DNA of 64,000 nucleotides from Deltaproteobacteria bacterium (GTDB taxonomy: Bacteria > Myxococcota_A > Polyangia > Polyangiales > JADJMO01), in NCBI GenBank assembly GCA_016182965.1, contig JACPFM010000083.1:1-64000 (forward strand), read 5' to 3'. The notes under the pieces are model-generated. The model was not told where the DNA came from and made no database searches. It saw only the letters and a program-made list of their open reading frames with translations. The position numbers and the translations under genes were made by a program. Below are positions 25,440 to 35,408 of this stretch, piece by piece; within the stretch, counting starts at the first letter, position 1; the number at the start of each line of letters is the position of its first letter.

Positions 25440-28400
25440 TCACGCGGTCGCCGCGACGATCCGCTCGATCTCCCCCGCCCGGTTCCGCGCCCACGCGCGC
25501 GCCGTCACCCGCACGAGCTTCCACCCGCGCGCAGCGAGCACGCGCTCGCGATGCACGAAGCGCTCGAACGCGGCTGCGTCATCCTCGCCGTCGTCGCAGA
25601 ACACGGCCACGCGGTAGCGCGCGGGATCGCCGCGATCGATCACCGCGACCGGCACGCGGAAGCGCGAGGTGCCGACATCGAGCTCGCACGCGAGCCCGAG
25701 CGCGCGCAGCGCTTCGGCGACCTGTACCGACAGCGGCACGTAGTCGATCGTCCGCGCCCGACGGCGCACGTGCACGAGCGCCTCGTCGCGCACCTGATCG
25801 AGGACGCGCTCGGCCTGAAGCCGGCGCTGCGCCGAGAGGTGGTGCGCGAACTCGAGGAACGCCTTGAACAGCTTGGGGCCGTCGTGTTTGGTGGTGGCGA
25901 CCGAGAGCATCTCCGGCGTGAACGACGCGACGACGACGCACGCCGTCTTCGCGCGCGAGATGGCCACGTTGAGCCGGCGTTCGCCGCCGGCCTGTCCCAG
26001 CGGGCCGAAGCGTGAGGGGACGTAGCGCTCGCCGGTGCCGACGCCGCGGAGGCGTCGCTCGATCGGCGCGTGTCCGAGCGAGAAGACGATCACGTCCCGC
26101 TCGTCGCCCTGGACGTTCTCGAGGTTCTTCACGAACGGACGCTCGTCGAGCTTGTCGTTGGCGACCGCGGCGTCCCACCGCGCGGCGAACTCGGCGTCCT
26201 CGGCGCGCCGCTCGTCGATCGCGTCGAGGATCGCCTTGCGCTGCTGCAGGTTGAAGGTGACGACGCCGATCGACGGGCGCTCGCCGCGTCCGAGCAGCTC
26301 CGCGATCAACCGCACGACCCGGCGCGCCTCGTTGGGGTTGCGGCCCGATTCGTAGGCGCCGTCCTCGCAGGCGATCCACTGCAGGGCGGGCGGCGCCGCG
26401 CGCGTCGACGTAGAGGGGATGGTAAGGAGCGATCCGCCGTACATCGCGTGATTGGAGAACGCGATGAGCCCCTCCTCGCGGCAGCGGTAGTGCCACTGCA
26501 GGCCGACGTGCGGGACGCGCGCGCGGGCGAGCGTCAGCAGCGACTCCGCGTCGAGCGTCTCGGTCTCCTGCGTGGCGTCGGACGTCTCCTCCGGCTCGTC
26601 GACGAGTTGGGCGTCGAAGTAGCGCGCGGGCGGCATCTGCTTCTCGTCGCCGGCGATCACCACGCGGCGCGCGCGCAAGAGCACCGACACGCCGTTCTCG
26701 ACCGTGCACTGCGAAGCCTCGTCGAAGATGACGAGATCGAACAGCGGCTCGCGCGGAAAGAGCACCGCCATCGTCTCGGGCGACAGCAGCCACGCGGGCA
26801 CGACGTCGAGGAGGCCCTTGGGCGCGAACGCGCGCACGAAGGCGCGCATGGGCATGATCGAGCGCTGCTTGCGGCACTCCTTGAGCATCTGTTCGCGCGC
26901 GGCCTGATCGGCGGTCCGGCGCCGGCCCTTGAGCGGCAGCGCCACGTTGAGCACCGCCGCGCCGTCGAGCCGCGAAAGCACCCGAGCGCGCTCGTCCTCG
27001 ACCATGCGGTCGTGGAGCGCCGCGAGCTCCGCGGCCGCAGCGGCTTCGTCACCGTGCGCGGTCGGCCGATCGAGCGCCGCGATCTCCGGCGCGCTGCGCT
27101 CGAGGACCGCGAGGTGCGACGCGCCCCACGCGCGAGTGATCGCGTCGCGCCAGATCGCCGAGTCGTGCGCGACGAGCGACGACACCAACCCGTCGACCTC
27201 CGGGAAGGTCGCGCGCGCGCTCGCCCGCCGGCGATCGAGCTCGATCACGCGCAGACCATCCCGCCGCCACGCGTGGCCGAACGTGCGCAGCGCTTCGCTC
27301 GTCGGGAGCGGGCCGAGCGCGGGGAACCGCTCGGACAGCGCGCGCGACGCCTCGGCGTGCGCGTCCTTGGCGGCGAGCACCGCGAGCCGCGCGTCGATCG
27401 TGCGCTCCCACGTGTCGAGCGCGTCGTCGTCGAGCGCGTCCGGCCAGGCGCCCGCACGCGCGAGCGCCTTGCGGCGGCGCGCCACCTCGCCGGCGATCGC
27501 GCGCACGGCGACGAGCCGGTCGACGAGCTGGCTCCCGCTCGCCGCGGCGCTGGCGATGGGGATGGCGAAGCGCTCCCCCACCGCCTCGAGCGCGCGCCAC
27601 GCCTTGGACGCGGCGAGCCGATCGCGTAGCGACTCGAGCAGCGCGCGATCGAGCGGATCGGCCGCGCGCTCGGGCCAAGCGGTGAGGAGCGTTCGACGGA
27701 CGGCTCCGCGCGCCATCCACCAGGCGATGACGAAGAAGCGCAGGAACCGACCGGCCCACGCGAGGGTGGTCGCGAGGGCGCGCTCCGCCTCCGGAGACGT
27801 CTCGATCGCGACGCGGTCTCCGACACGATGTGTCGCGTCGCGATGCGCGCTCCACGTGGTCTGGAGGTGCTCGATGCGCGCGAGATCGTCGGGGTCGTCG
27901 GCGGCGCGGCGCACGACCCTCACGAACAGCCGCGCGCCCTCCCCCTCGCGCAGCGTGCGTGACGCACGCAACCGCTCGAGCGCCGCACGCGCCTCGTCCG
28001 TCGCGTCGAGATCGGCGCGATCGAGGGCTTCGAAGGCGTGCGCCGTCTTGATGGCGGCGTCGAAAGCGCGCTCGAGCCCGAGCGCCTCGGACTCGCTCAC
28101 CGCGTCGAGCGAGGGGCGCTCGCTCGCGAACGGCGACGATTGCAGCAGGTCCACGTACGGCCGCAGCGCGCCCAGCTGATCGACGAGCTTCGGGAGCTGC
28201 CCCTCGGTGACGCGGTGGAGCAGCTCCGCGCCCGCGAGCTCCGGCGCGTCGAGCCCGGCGATCAGCGCGTGCACCGCCCCGACGGTGAGCGTCGTGCCGT
28301 CGACCTTGCGCGCGAGCGTGCGGCCGCGCGCGTCGAGCACCTCGTGCACGCGGTGGAAGCGGCCGTGCAGCTCCTCCGCCGCGTCCGGGCTGTGCTTGCG

Positions 28401-31178
28401 ATCGCGCGGCGCCTCCAGGCGCGCGGCCACGTGCTTGTAGACCGCGCGGCGATCCTCGCGCACGTCGTGCACGAGCGCGAACGCGTCGCGGAAGCCCGAG
28501 CCGTCGAGCCGCTGCGCGACCACGTCGAGCGCTGCGCGCTTCTCGCACACCACCGCGACGCGCTCACCCCGGCCGATCGCGTCGGCGACGAGGTTGACGA
28601 TCACCTGACTCTTGCCGGTGCCGGGCGGACCATCGACTACGATCGCGCGCGTGCGCCGCACCCGTCGCACGACCTCCTCCTGGCTCGGATCCGCGTGCAC
28701 CACCGGGACCAGCCGCGCCTCGATCGGCGGCGTCTCCTCGATCGCGGGGAACGCGTCGCGTACCTCGGCGGGCAGCAGCTCGCGCGCGCACGCGAGCAGG
28801 TCGGTGGGCTCCCGCTCGGAGCTCGCCAGATCGGCGAGGAGGCCATCGTAGTCCTGCAGCAGATCGGATCCGGACTGCGGGAACAGCCCGAGCACCGCGC
28901 ACTCCTCGATCTCGAAGCGGTTGCCGCGCCACCCTGAGAGCTCCTCGTCGCGCTCGCGCAACGGGACGATCGCGCCGGTCAGCTTCACCGCCTCGACGCC
29001 GAGCTTCTTCAGCTCCGCGAGCATCGCCTCCGCGCCGGCGCCGGGATCGGCCGCGAGCGTGTCGAGCGTCTCGACCAGATCGTCGGGCAGCGCGAAGTCC
29101 CGCCGGTGGAACAGGAGCCGGATCAACGCGTGGTTGGGGACCGGCGGCTCGTCCTTCCGCGGGCGCACCGAGAAGCTGCGCGCGCCGCGATCGTCGCGAT
29201 CGAGATCGACCGGGTACAGCACGAGCGGCGCGCGGAACAGGTATCCGTCGACGACGCCCGTGAGGAACGGATGACCGAGGTACAGATCGCGCGCGCCGGT
29301 CTCTTCGAAGCGACCGCGCGCCTCGCGCTCGAGCTCGATCAGCTCGGCGACGATGCGCCTCCCGCCGTCGTGTCGCCCTGATTCGGCGGCGATGACCAGC
29401 TTCGCCGCGTCGCCCTCGCGCACCTGCGCGAGCACGCGCTCGCAGAGCCCGATCGACAGCTCCTCGAGCGCGTGCAGATCGAACGCGCGACCGGCACGCG
29501 GGCCGTAGAGGCGGATCGAGGGGCTGCGCCCGTCGCCTGAGACGAGCTTCTCGCGGAGCCGGCCGATCGCGCGAGCGACCACTTCGAGCTCGCGCGTGGT
29601 CTCGCGCGGCTTGGGCCGCTCATGCGACACACGGGGCGCCGCCTCGTCGATCGTGTCGCGGGGCGCAAGCTGAAGGAGCTCGTCGAGCTCGACGACCTCG
29701 AGGCCCGGCGCGACGAAGAGCGCTGCGCGATCGATCTCCTCGCGCAGCAGCGCCGTCGCCTTCTCGGTGCGCGCGCGCTCGCCGACCACACGCAGCAGAC
29801 GCCGCAGCGTCGTCTCGCCGCCGCGCCGCCGCACGAACCCGCGGAGGAACGCGCGCAGCGCCTCGCGCGCCTCGCCCGGCCGCGGCGGCATCGGGATCGC
29901 CGCGCGCACCTCCTGCAGATCGCGGTCGGCGAGCCCGAAGTGCCTGAGGAACGGCCTCAGCAGCGCGCGGTACATCGTGCCGCAGCCGAGCGCGTCGCCG
30001 ATGGCGACGACCATCTCGACCTCGCTGTCGTGCACCACGCCGTCGGCCCCGACCACGTGCACGAGCAGGTGGAACAGCGACTTCTTCACCTCGTCGCCGG
30101 CCCAAGCGATCACGCCGCCGACCTCGGAGAACCGCTGCTGCGCGTTCTCGATGCTCAGGTACCAGCGCCAGTCGGGGACGATGGGCGCGAACACCCGCTC
30201 GATCGCCGCGCCCTCGACCTCGGAGATCTCGCCGTCGGCCGCGGCGACGAACACCGCGCACGCGAGCGCGCACTCGTGCAGGTCGCGCGGCGCCTCGTCG
30301 AACACATGGTATGCGTCGAGATCGCGCTTGTGGAGCACCTTCGCGAGCAGCGCGTCGATCTCGGCCAGCGTGCGGGTGCCCGGCCCCTGTCCCGTGAGCT
30401 CCTTGTAGACGTCGGACTCGCTGAACAACCACGCAGCCCACGCGCGAACGCTGTGCTCCGGGTGCGTGACGCCATGCGCGGCCTCGCCCTCGGCGAGGGT
30501 CTGCTCGATGAGCGCCTTCGCCTGCGCGAGGTACGCCGCGGTGTCCCACGTCAGCGCCGACCCTGGCAGACCTGTCGTCGAGATCATCTCGAGCCGCAGC
30601 ACCGCGTCGAGATCGCGGCAGGCGAGCAGCCCGAACCGATCGGCCGTGAGCTCCTTGGCCATGCTCAGCGCCGAGCAGGTCTGCTGGAGGTGCAGCTCGA
30701 TCCCGTCGGCGTTGGCGATCGCCGCAGCGAAGCGGCCGGTCGCACCGAGATCGGTCCCCGGTCCGTGCGCGAGGAAGTGCCCGAGCTCGTGCCCGAACAC
30801 CGCGATCGCCGCCCCGCGATCGAGCAAGGTGAGCAGCCGGCCCTGAATCTCCAGCAGGACGGGGGCCTCGACGGCGTGCATCGCGGCGTTCTCGCGCCCG
30901 CTCGCCTGGTAGATCTCGATCGGCTCGTCGACGCCCAGCGCCGCCATCGCCTCGCGCGCGTACGCGTGGATCTCCGGCGCCATGCCCTCGGTGAGCATGA
31001 GCGCGTTCGCCATCAGCCGCCGGCGGATCGCCTTGGCGTCCGGCACGACGATGATCTCGCGGATCCGCTGGAACGCGCGGTCCTCATCGAGCTGTCCGCA
31101 CAGCTCGCGCTCGAGCGCGACGCGGAGACGCTCGGGATCGAACGGTGAAACGGGAGCCGGGGCGGGCGGCGGGGACAC
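25440..31178 (-). CDS. M48-like peptidase/TerB/SF1 helicase/nuclease-fold fusion
   Basis: The protein has 1912 residues. Residues of about 85-200 are an M48-like zinc peptidase: HELGH at 130-134 and the third ligand in KELTADRFG (Glu176). Residues of about 310-450 hold two TerB-like segments (AADGEISEVEG and GADGVVHDSEVE). Residues of about 840-1750 are a superfamily 1 helicase with Walker A GPPGTGKSQ (about 850), Walker B FDLVIFDEASQ (about 1483) and C-terminal motifs LQWHYRC and NVAISRAK. Residues of about 1820-1910 have a Vsr/DUF559-like nuclease fold, but its Asp and Glu positions look replaced. It resembles Hhe-type DUF4011-helicase-Vsr defence proteins with an extra protease head. It is downstream of the HEAT-like gene. 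Confidence 0.75.
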   Translation of the reverse strand: MSPPPAPAPVSPFDPERLRVALERELCGQLDEDRAFQRIREIIVVPDAKAIRRRLMANALMLTEGMAPEIHAYAREAMAALGVDEPIEIYQASGRENAAMHAVEAPVLLEIQGRLLTLLDRGAAIAVFGHELGHFLAHGPGTDLGATGRFAAAIANADGIELHLQQTCSALSMAKELTADRFGLLACRDLDAVLRLEMISTTGLPGSALTWDTAAYLAQAKALIEQTLAEGEAAHGVTHPEHSVRAWAAWLFSESDVYKELTGQGPGTRTLAEIDALLAKVLHKRDLDAYHVFDEAPRDLHECALACAVFVAAADGEISEVEGAAIERVFAPIVPDWRWYLSIENAQQRFSEVGGVIAWAGDEVKKSLFHLLVHVVGADGVVHDSEVEMVVAIGDALGCGTMYRALLRPFLRHFGLADRDLQEVRAAIPMPPRPGEAREALRAFLRGFVRRRGGETTLRRLLRVVGERARTEKATALLREEIDRAALFVAPGLEVVELDELLQLAPRDTIDEAAPRVSHERPKPRETTRELEVVARAIGRLREKLVSGDGRSPSIRLYGPRAGRAFDLHALEELSIGLCERVLAQVREGDAAKLVIAAESGRHDGGRRIVAELIELEREARGRFEETGARDLYLGHPFLTGVVDGYLFRAPLVLYPVDLDRDDRGARSFSVRPRKDEPPVPNHALIRLLFHRRDFALPDDLVETLDTLAADPGAGAEAMLAELKKLGVEAVKLTGAIVPLRERDEELSGWRGNRFEIEECAVLGLFPQSGSDLLQDYDGLLADLASSEREPTDLLACARELLPAEVRDAFPAIEETPPIEARLVPVVHADPSQEEVVRRVRRTRAIVVDGPPGTGKSQVIVNLVADAIGRGERVAVVCEKRAALDVVAQRLDGSGFRDAFALVHDVREDRRAVYKHVAARLEAPRDRKHSPDAAEELHGRFHRVHEVLDARGRTLARKVDGTTLTVGAVHALIAGLDAPELAGAELLHRVTEGQLPKLVDQLGALRPYVDLLQSSPFASERPSLDAVSESEALGLERAFDAAIKTAHAFEALDRADLDATDEARAALERLRASRTLREGEGARLFVRVVRRAADDPDDLARIEHLQTTWSAHRDATHRVGDRVAIETSPEAERALATTLAWAGRFLRFFVIAWWMARGAVRRTLLTAWPERAADPLDRALLESLRDRLAASKAWRALEAVGERFAIPIASAAASGSQLVDRLVAVRAIAGEVARRRKALARAGAWPDALDDDALDTWERTIDARLAVLAAKDAHAEASRALSERFPALGPLPTSEALRTFGHAWRRDGLRVIELDRRRASARATFPEVDGLVSSLVAHDSAIWRDAITRAWGASHLAVLERSAPEIAALDRPTAHGDEAAAAAELAALHDRMVEDERARVLSRLDGAAVLNVALPLKGRRRTADQAAREQMLKECRKQRSIMPMRAFVRAFAPKGLLDVVPAWLLSPETMAVLFPREPLFDLVIFDEASQCTVENGVSVLLRARRVVIAGDEKQMPPARYFDAQLVDEPEETSDATQETETLDAESLLTLARARVPHVGLQWHYRCREEGLIAFSNHAMYGGSLLTIPSTSTRAAPPALQWIACEDGAYESGRNPNEARRVVRLIAELLGRGERPSIGVVTFNLQQRKAILDAIDERRAEDAEFAARWDAAVANDKLDERPFVKNLENVQGDERDVIVFSLGHAPIERRLRGVGTGERYVPSRFGPLGQAGGERRLNVAISRAKTACVVVASFTPEMLSVATTKHDGPKLFKAFLEFAHHLSAQRRLQAERVLDQVRDEALVHVRRRARTIDYVPLSVQVAEALRALGLACELDVGTSRFRVPVAVIDRGDPARYRVAVFCDDGEDDAAAFERFVHRERVLAARGWKLVRVTARAWARNRAGEIERIVAATA

Positions 31179-31352
31179 GACCGATTCGTATCACCGCCGC
31201 GAGACGGTGGTGGCGCCTCATCGTCACGAGAACGGCGGGCCGGGTCGCGTCGACAGATCCCAGCGCGTCGTCGTGTGCGATCGGCATGAGCAGCGCGAGC
31301 GTCCTTCGTAGCGCGCGAGCAACGAGCTGACACTCGCGGTCGCGGGCAGCGG

Positions 31353-34300
31353 TCATCCGCGCGAGAATCCCGGATCGTCCTCGCGCGGCGGCCAGAGCCT
31401 CGCCGCCGCACCGGCGACCGCGGCGGAGCGATCGCGGCGGAGGCGCGCGAGCAGCGCGAGCCGGCGATCGGTCCACCCACGCGCGGGCGCTGCGTCGCGC
31501 TCGAGCGCCCACACCGCGACCCGGCGCAGCTCGGCGTGCGGCGAGCTCGCGAGCGCGTCGACCGTGGCCTCGAGATCCTCCTCGCGCAGCTCGTTCACTG
31601 CTTCGCGCGCGGCCATCGCCGCGTCGACGTCGAACGCGTTCGAACCGGCGACGCGGGCGAGGGTCTCGACCAGCTCGCTCGCGTTCGCGCGCCGGCCCGC
31701 GGCCCGGATCGCGATCGCGCTCCAGCGCGCGTCGCGCAGGGCGACGGACTCGAGCGCCGTCGCGGCGAGCCGATGGCTGCGTCGCGCACGGATGTCGTGC
31801 GCGCACAGCGTCGACGCCGCGACGTGGAGCGCGCGCGGATCCTCGCGCAACGCGTCGAACGCAGCCTCGAGGGCCGGCATGTCCTCCTCGGTCGAGCGCG
31901 CGAGGACGGCCTGCGTGGCCGCGCGCACCTCGTCATCGAACCGCGAGGACAGCCGACTCCGGCACGCGTCGAGCAGGGCTCGCTCCGGATCGACGAGCAT
32001 GAGCGACGTGCCGCGTCGCAGGAGCGCGATCCGCGCCTCGGGCTCCGGGCGCCGCACGAGCCGCGCGAGCAAGGACGACAGCCGCGCGTCGAGCGCGCGC
32101 GTCAGGCGGTTGGCCGGGATATCGGCGAGCCGACTGGCGACGACCCAGTCCGGATCGGACACCGCTCGCTCGAAGATCGGCCACGTCGGCTCGCGGTCGA
32201 GGTGGTCCCACAGCGCGCGCAGCAGCGCGACGCGCACGTCGCGGTGCAGCTTCGTCGCGGCGAGCGCTTCGAGGCGCGCGAACGCGGCCGGCGCGCGGAG
32301 CTCGCCGATCAGCCGAACGACCTCCTTGGCGACGGTGACCTTGTGCATCGGCACGTCGGCGAGGAGCTCCAGCGCGCGTGTGGGGGGCATCGAGAGCAGC
32401 GCGCGTCGCAGGCCGTAGACGGCGAAGCGAGCCCGCTCGTCGGCCAGGCACGCGAGCAACGTCGGCACGCCCTGTCCCGCATCGCACGGCGCGAGCACCC
32501 GGATCGCCTTCTCCCGTACGACGGGCCGTTCGTCGCGCGCGAGCGCGCACAAACGGTCCATCGAAGCCCACTCGAGGCGCGGCTGGCGGATCAGCGCCGA
32601 GAGGACGGTCGGCGTGTCGCGCTCGGCGTCGGCCACGATGGACGCGAGTGCGTTGGCGAAGCGCTCCGCCTGCTCGGGAGTCCAGCGGAAGAACCCGTCC
32701 ACGTGCGGGAGGAGCCAGCGCGTCTTCCCCGTCGCGAACCGGCCGCGGATCGGGCGATCGGCGAGGTAGCGATCCAGCTGGTCCTGCCGATGACGGTGCA
32801 TCCAACGGTGCACGTCATCGACGATCGCGATCGTCTCGTCCTTGGCCACGAGCGTGGGCAGCACCGCGTCGAACGCCTCGGGCGCCCGCGTGCGGAGCAG
32901 CGACAGCGCGGGCGCGGTGTGTCGCAGCTCGAGGCTCTCGGCGATCTCCATCAAGGACCGCGAGAGCGCCGGCGGCAGCGTCGGGAGGCGTCGATGGCGA
33001 CGCCGCGGCGACGCGCGGCCCGAGAGGCCGTGGATCCGGGCCAGCGCGAGGATCGCGTCGCGCCAGTGGTTTTCGCGATAGCGCTCGAGCACCGCGCCGA
33101 GGCTCGCCGCGTGGCCTTCGGCGTCCCATCGCGCGAGCGTCTCGGTCAGCTGGATCGCGATCCATTCGTGGCGCGTCTGATCACGCGCCGAGGCGAGGAC
33201 GCCTGCGAGCCCCGGCACGAGCCGCAGGCGCGGACCGAGCCCGCTCGCGAACCCGACGAGCCAATAGACCCGCTCCTGCGTCGTCCACGTCTTCGCGATC
33301 TCGACCAGCTGCGGGGCCGCGAGCTTCACGTCGGCGTCGGAGAGCTTCGCGCCGAGGTTCGGATCGTACAGCGCGCCGCGCTCCGCGATCGTCGTCCCGA
33401 GCCACTGCGCCGCCCAGGCGCCGTCGACGCCGAACAGCCGCACGATCAGCCGCTGCATCGCCGCGGCCGTCGCCACCGAGAGATCCGAGGCGTCGAGCCC
33501 GTCGCGGATCGCGCGGGCGATCGCCGGCAGGTGCTCGGCGCGGAACACCCGCCGCGGCCAGCGCGCGAGCGTGTCGAACATCGCGAGGCGCACCGGATCC
33601 TGCTCGAACTTGCGCGCGAGCACGAGCTCTAGGGCGCGCGCCGGGAGCGTCTCGTCGTCGGGGTGGACGCCCGGGTTCGCGAGCACCTCGGTGAGCGCCA
33701 CCGCGCGCATCGCGCCGTCCGGGTGGCCGAGGTGATCGGCGAGGGCCTCCGAGAGCTCCGCCCAGGGCAGATATCGCGCGACACCCGAGAGGCGTCGCAC
33801 GGGATCGATCGTCAGCGCGGTGACCTCACGCACGTGCCTTCTCGCCTCGATCGCCGCCAGATCGAGCGGCAGCGCGGCGATCAGCTCCTTCGCGATCACG
33901 CCGTCGCGATCGCGCGCGGCGACGCTGAACCGCTCGAAGGCGACGCGGCGCTCCTCTCGTTCGGGGCCTTCGGCGAGGTGGCGCAAGAGGTAAGCCCCGT
34001 GGACGGGGAACCGCTCGCTCGCATCGCGCCACGCCTCGGCGAGCGCACGCTGACGCTCCGGCGTCATGCTCCGCACCTTCGGGCCGAAGGCGCCGAGCAG
34101 GTGCGGGGCGTTCGACACCACCCGCGCGAGCAACGCCGGGTCGAGCTCGCGGACACGCTCGTGGAACGCGCCGTCGGGGACGCGCGCGGAGAACCTGATC
34201 GCGAGCTCCACCGTCTCGGTCGCACGCCTGCGCAAGAGCTCGGTCCACACGCGCGCGTCCGGCTCGATGCCGCGCTCGAGGAGCAGCGTCGCGAGCGAGA

Positions 34301-34892
34301 CGGCGGAGTCGGGGGCGCGCTCGGCGAGCTTCGGATGGTGGCGCGCGGTGAGCAGGCGCGTGACCGAGTCGCCCTCGCCGGACCCCGCGCGCCATCGCGC
34401 GACGAGGATCTCGCAGAGGATCGCCGGATGCGCGATCGCGAGCCCCTCCCAGAACCGCGCGCTCGGACGTTCGAGCCCGTGGTGGAGCCATCGACGGACG
34501 ACGGGCTCGGTGCCGAACGGCAGGTGGTCGACGAGATCGACGAGGTGGCCCTCGGCCGCGAGCCGCTCGAGGAACCGATCGATCGGCGCGCTCCGACCGC
34601 GACGTCGCATGCGGCGGAGCAGCGCTCGCTCGCCGCGGAGCGACCACGCGACGTGCAGCGCCTCGCACGCTTGCTCGTCGTCGCACGCGAGCGGGGCGAC
34701 GACCATCGCGATCCCCCGCACCCGACGCGAATCGTCCGAGAGCATCCGCAGCACGCGGGCGCCGTCGCGATCGGAGAAGCACGCATACCCCGCGAGGAAA
34801 CGCCCGGCGACGCTCTCTTCGGACGTGGTGCCCGACAGGGCGAGGTGGACGCGATGCCGATGCGTTCCCGGCGTGGGGGCGAAGCGGACCAT
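31353..34892 (-). CDS. Giant HEAT-repeat-like protein
   Basis: The protein has 1179 residues from the ATG at 34892 (MVRFAPTPG). It is almost entirely alpha-helical pairs with an Arg/Ala/Leu-rich pattern that resembles HEAT or armadillo repeats, for example VREKAIRVLAPCDAGQGVPTLLACLAD and HAELRRVAVWALE. No enzymatic motif is visible. It is probably a scaffold for protein or nucleic-acid binding. It lies directly upstream of the peptidase-helicase gene on the same strand (174 bp) and is divergent from the KaiC operon, so the two large genes may form one system. Confidence 0.7.
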   Translation of the reverse strand: MVRFAPTPGTHRHRVHLALSGTTSEESVAGRFLAGYACFSDRDGARVLRMLSDDSRRVRGIAMVVAPLACDDEQACEALHVAWSLRGERALLRRMRRRGRSAPIDRFLERLAAEGHLVDLVDHLPFGTEPVVRRWLHHGLERPSARFWEGLAIAHPAILCEILVARWRAGSGEGDSVTRLLTARHHPKLAERAPDSAVSLATLLLERGIEPDARVWTELLRRRATETVELAIRFSARVPDGAFHERVRELDPALLARVVSNAPHLLGAFGPKVRSMTPERQRALAEAWRDASERFPVHGAYLLRHLAEGPEREERRVAFERFSVAARDRDGVIAKELIAALPLDLAAIEARRHVREVTALTIDPVRRLSGVARYLPWAELSEALADHLGHPDGAMRAVALTEVLANPGVHPDDETLPARALELVLARKFEQDPVRLAMFDTLARWPRRVFRAEHLPAIARAIRDGLDASDLSVATAAAMQRLIVRLFGVDGAWAAQWLGTTIAERGALYDPNLGAKLSDADVKLAAPQLVEIAKTWTTQERVYWLVGFASGLGPRLRLVPGLAGVLASARDQTRHEWIAIQLTETLARWDAEGHAASLGAVLERYRENHWRDAILALARIHGLSGRASPRRRHRRLPTLPPALSRSLMEIAESLELRHTAPALSLLRTRAPEAFDAVLPTLVAKDETIAIVDDVHRWMHRHRQDQLDRYLADRPIRGRFATGKTRWLLPHVDGFFRWTPEQAERFANALASIVADAERDTPTVLSALIRQPRLEWASMDRLCALARDERPVVREKAIRVLAPCDAGQGVPTLLACLADERARFAVYGLRRALLSMPPTRALELLADVPMHKVTVAKEVVRLIGELRAPAAFARLEALAATKLHRDVRVALLRALWDHLDREPTWPIFERAVSDPDWVVASRLADIPANRLTRALDARLSSLLARLVRRPEPEARIALLRRGTSLMLVDPERALLDACRSRLSSRFDDEVRAATQAVLARSTEEDMPALEAAFDALREDPRALHVAASTLCAHDIRARRSHRLAATALESVALRDARWSAIAIRAAGRRANASELVETLARVAGSNAFDVDAAMAAREAVNELREEDLEATVDALASSPHAELRRVAVWALERDAAPARGWTDRRLALLARLRRDRSAAVAGAAARLWPPREDDPGFSRG

Positions 34893-35042
34893 CGTCACAG
34901 GGTGCCCCGGTCGCGAGCGCCGGGATATGGCCCAGGGATCGAGTGCTCCGTCCGCGCGTCGGCGAGGAGGAGCCAGTGGGCCTAGAAGAGGAAGGACCGG
35001 CCGCCCGGCGCAGCAGGAGGCGGCCTCGCGCATCGTACCGCC

Positions 35043-35408
35043 GTGGAAGAGACCGGTGCCGGAGCGGCCACCGCAGCGCAGCTGTTCGCGCTGCTTTGGA
35101 CCGAGCTCGTCGACGTGCTCGGCACCGCGGCCGCCGCCACGCTCGTGCGCCGCGCCGCCAAGCGGGGGTGTACGCGCCTGCCCGAGCTCGCGGACCTGCG
35201 GGTGGTGCGGCAAGGATGGGAGTACCACTACACGCTGCCCGCGGGCTGGGAACGCAGCGCTGCCGCCGAGATCCCGGAGTTCGCCGAGCTCTTGTCCGCG
35301 GAGCTCGCGCCCCTCTTGCGCGAGTTCACGGGCGACATCGTGCTCAAGCGGCTCGCGCGCGTCCCCGGGCTCGGCGACCTCGACGCTGGACGGGCGGAGG
35401 AGACATGA
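35043..35408 (+). CDS. Small protein coupled to KaiC
   Basis: The protein has 121 residues from the GTG at 35043. It is helical and acidic, with ALLWTELVDVLGTAAAATLVRRAA at the start and GWEYHYTLP later. Its TGA overlaps the ATG of the KaiC-like gene (ATGA), so the two are translated together. I do not know the family. It may be a partner or regulator of the KaiC-like ATPase. Confidence 0.6.
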   Translation: MEETGAGAATAAQLFALLWTELVDVLGTAAAATLVRRAAKRGCTRLPELADLRVVRQGWEYHYTLPAGWERSAAAEIPEFAELLSAELAPLLREFTGDIVLKRLARVPGLGDLDAGRAEET

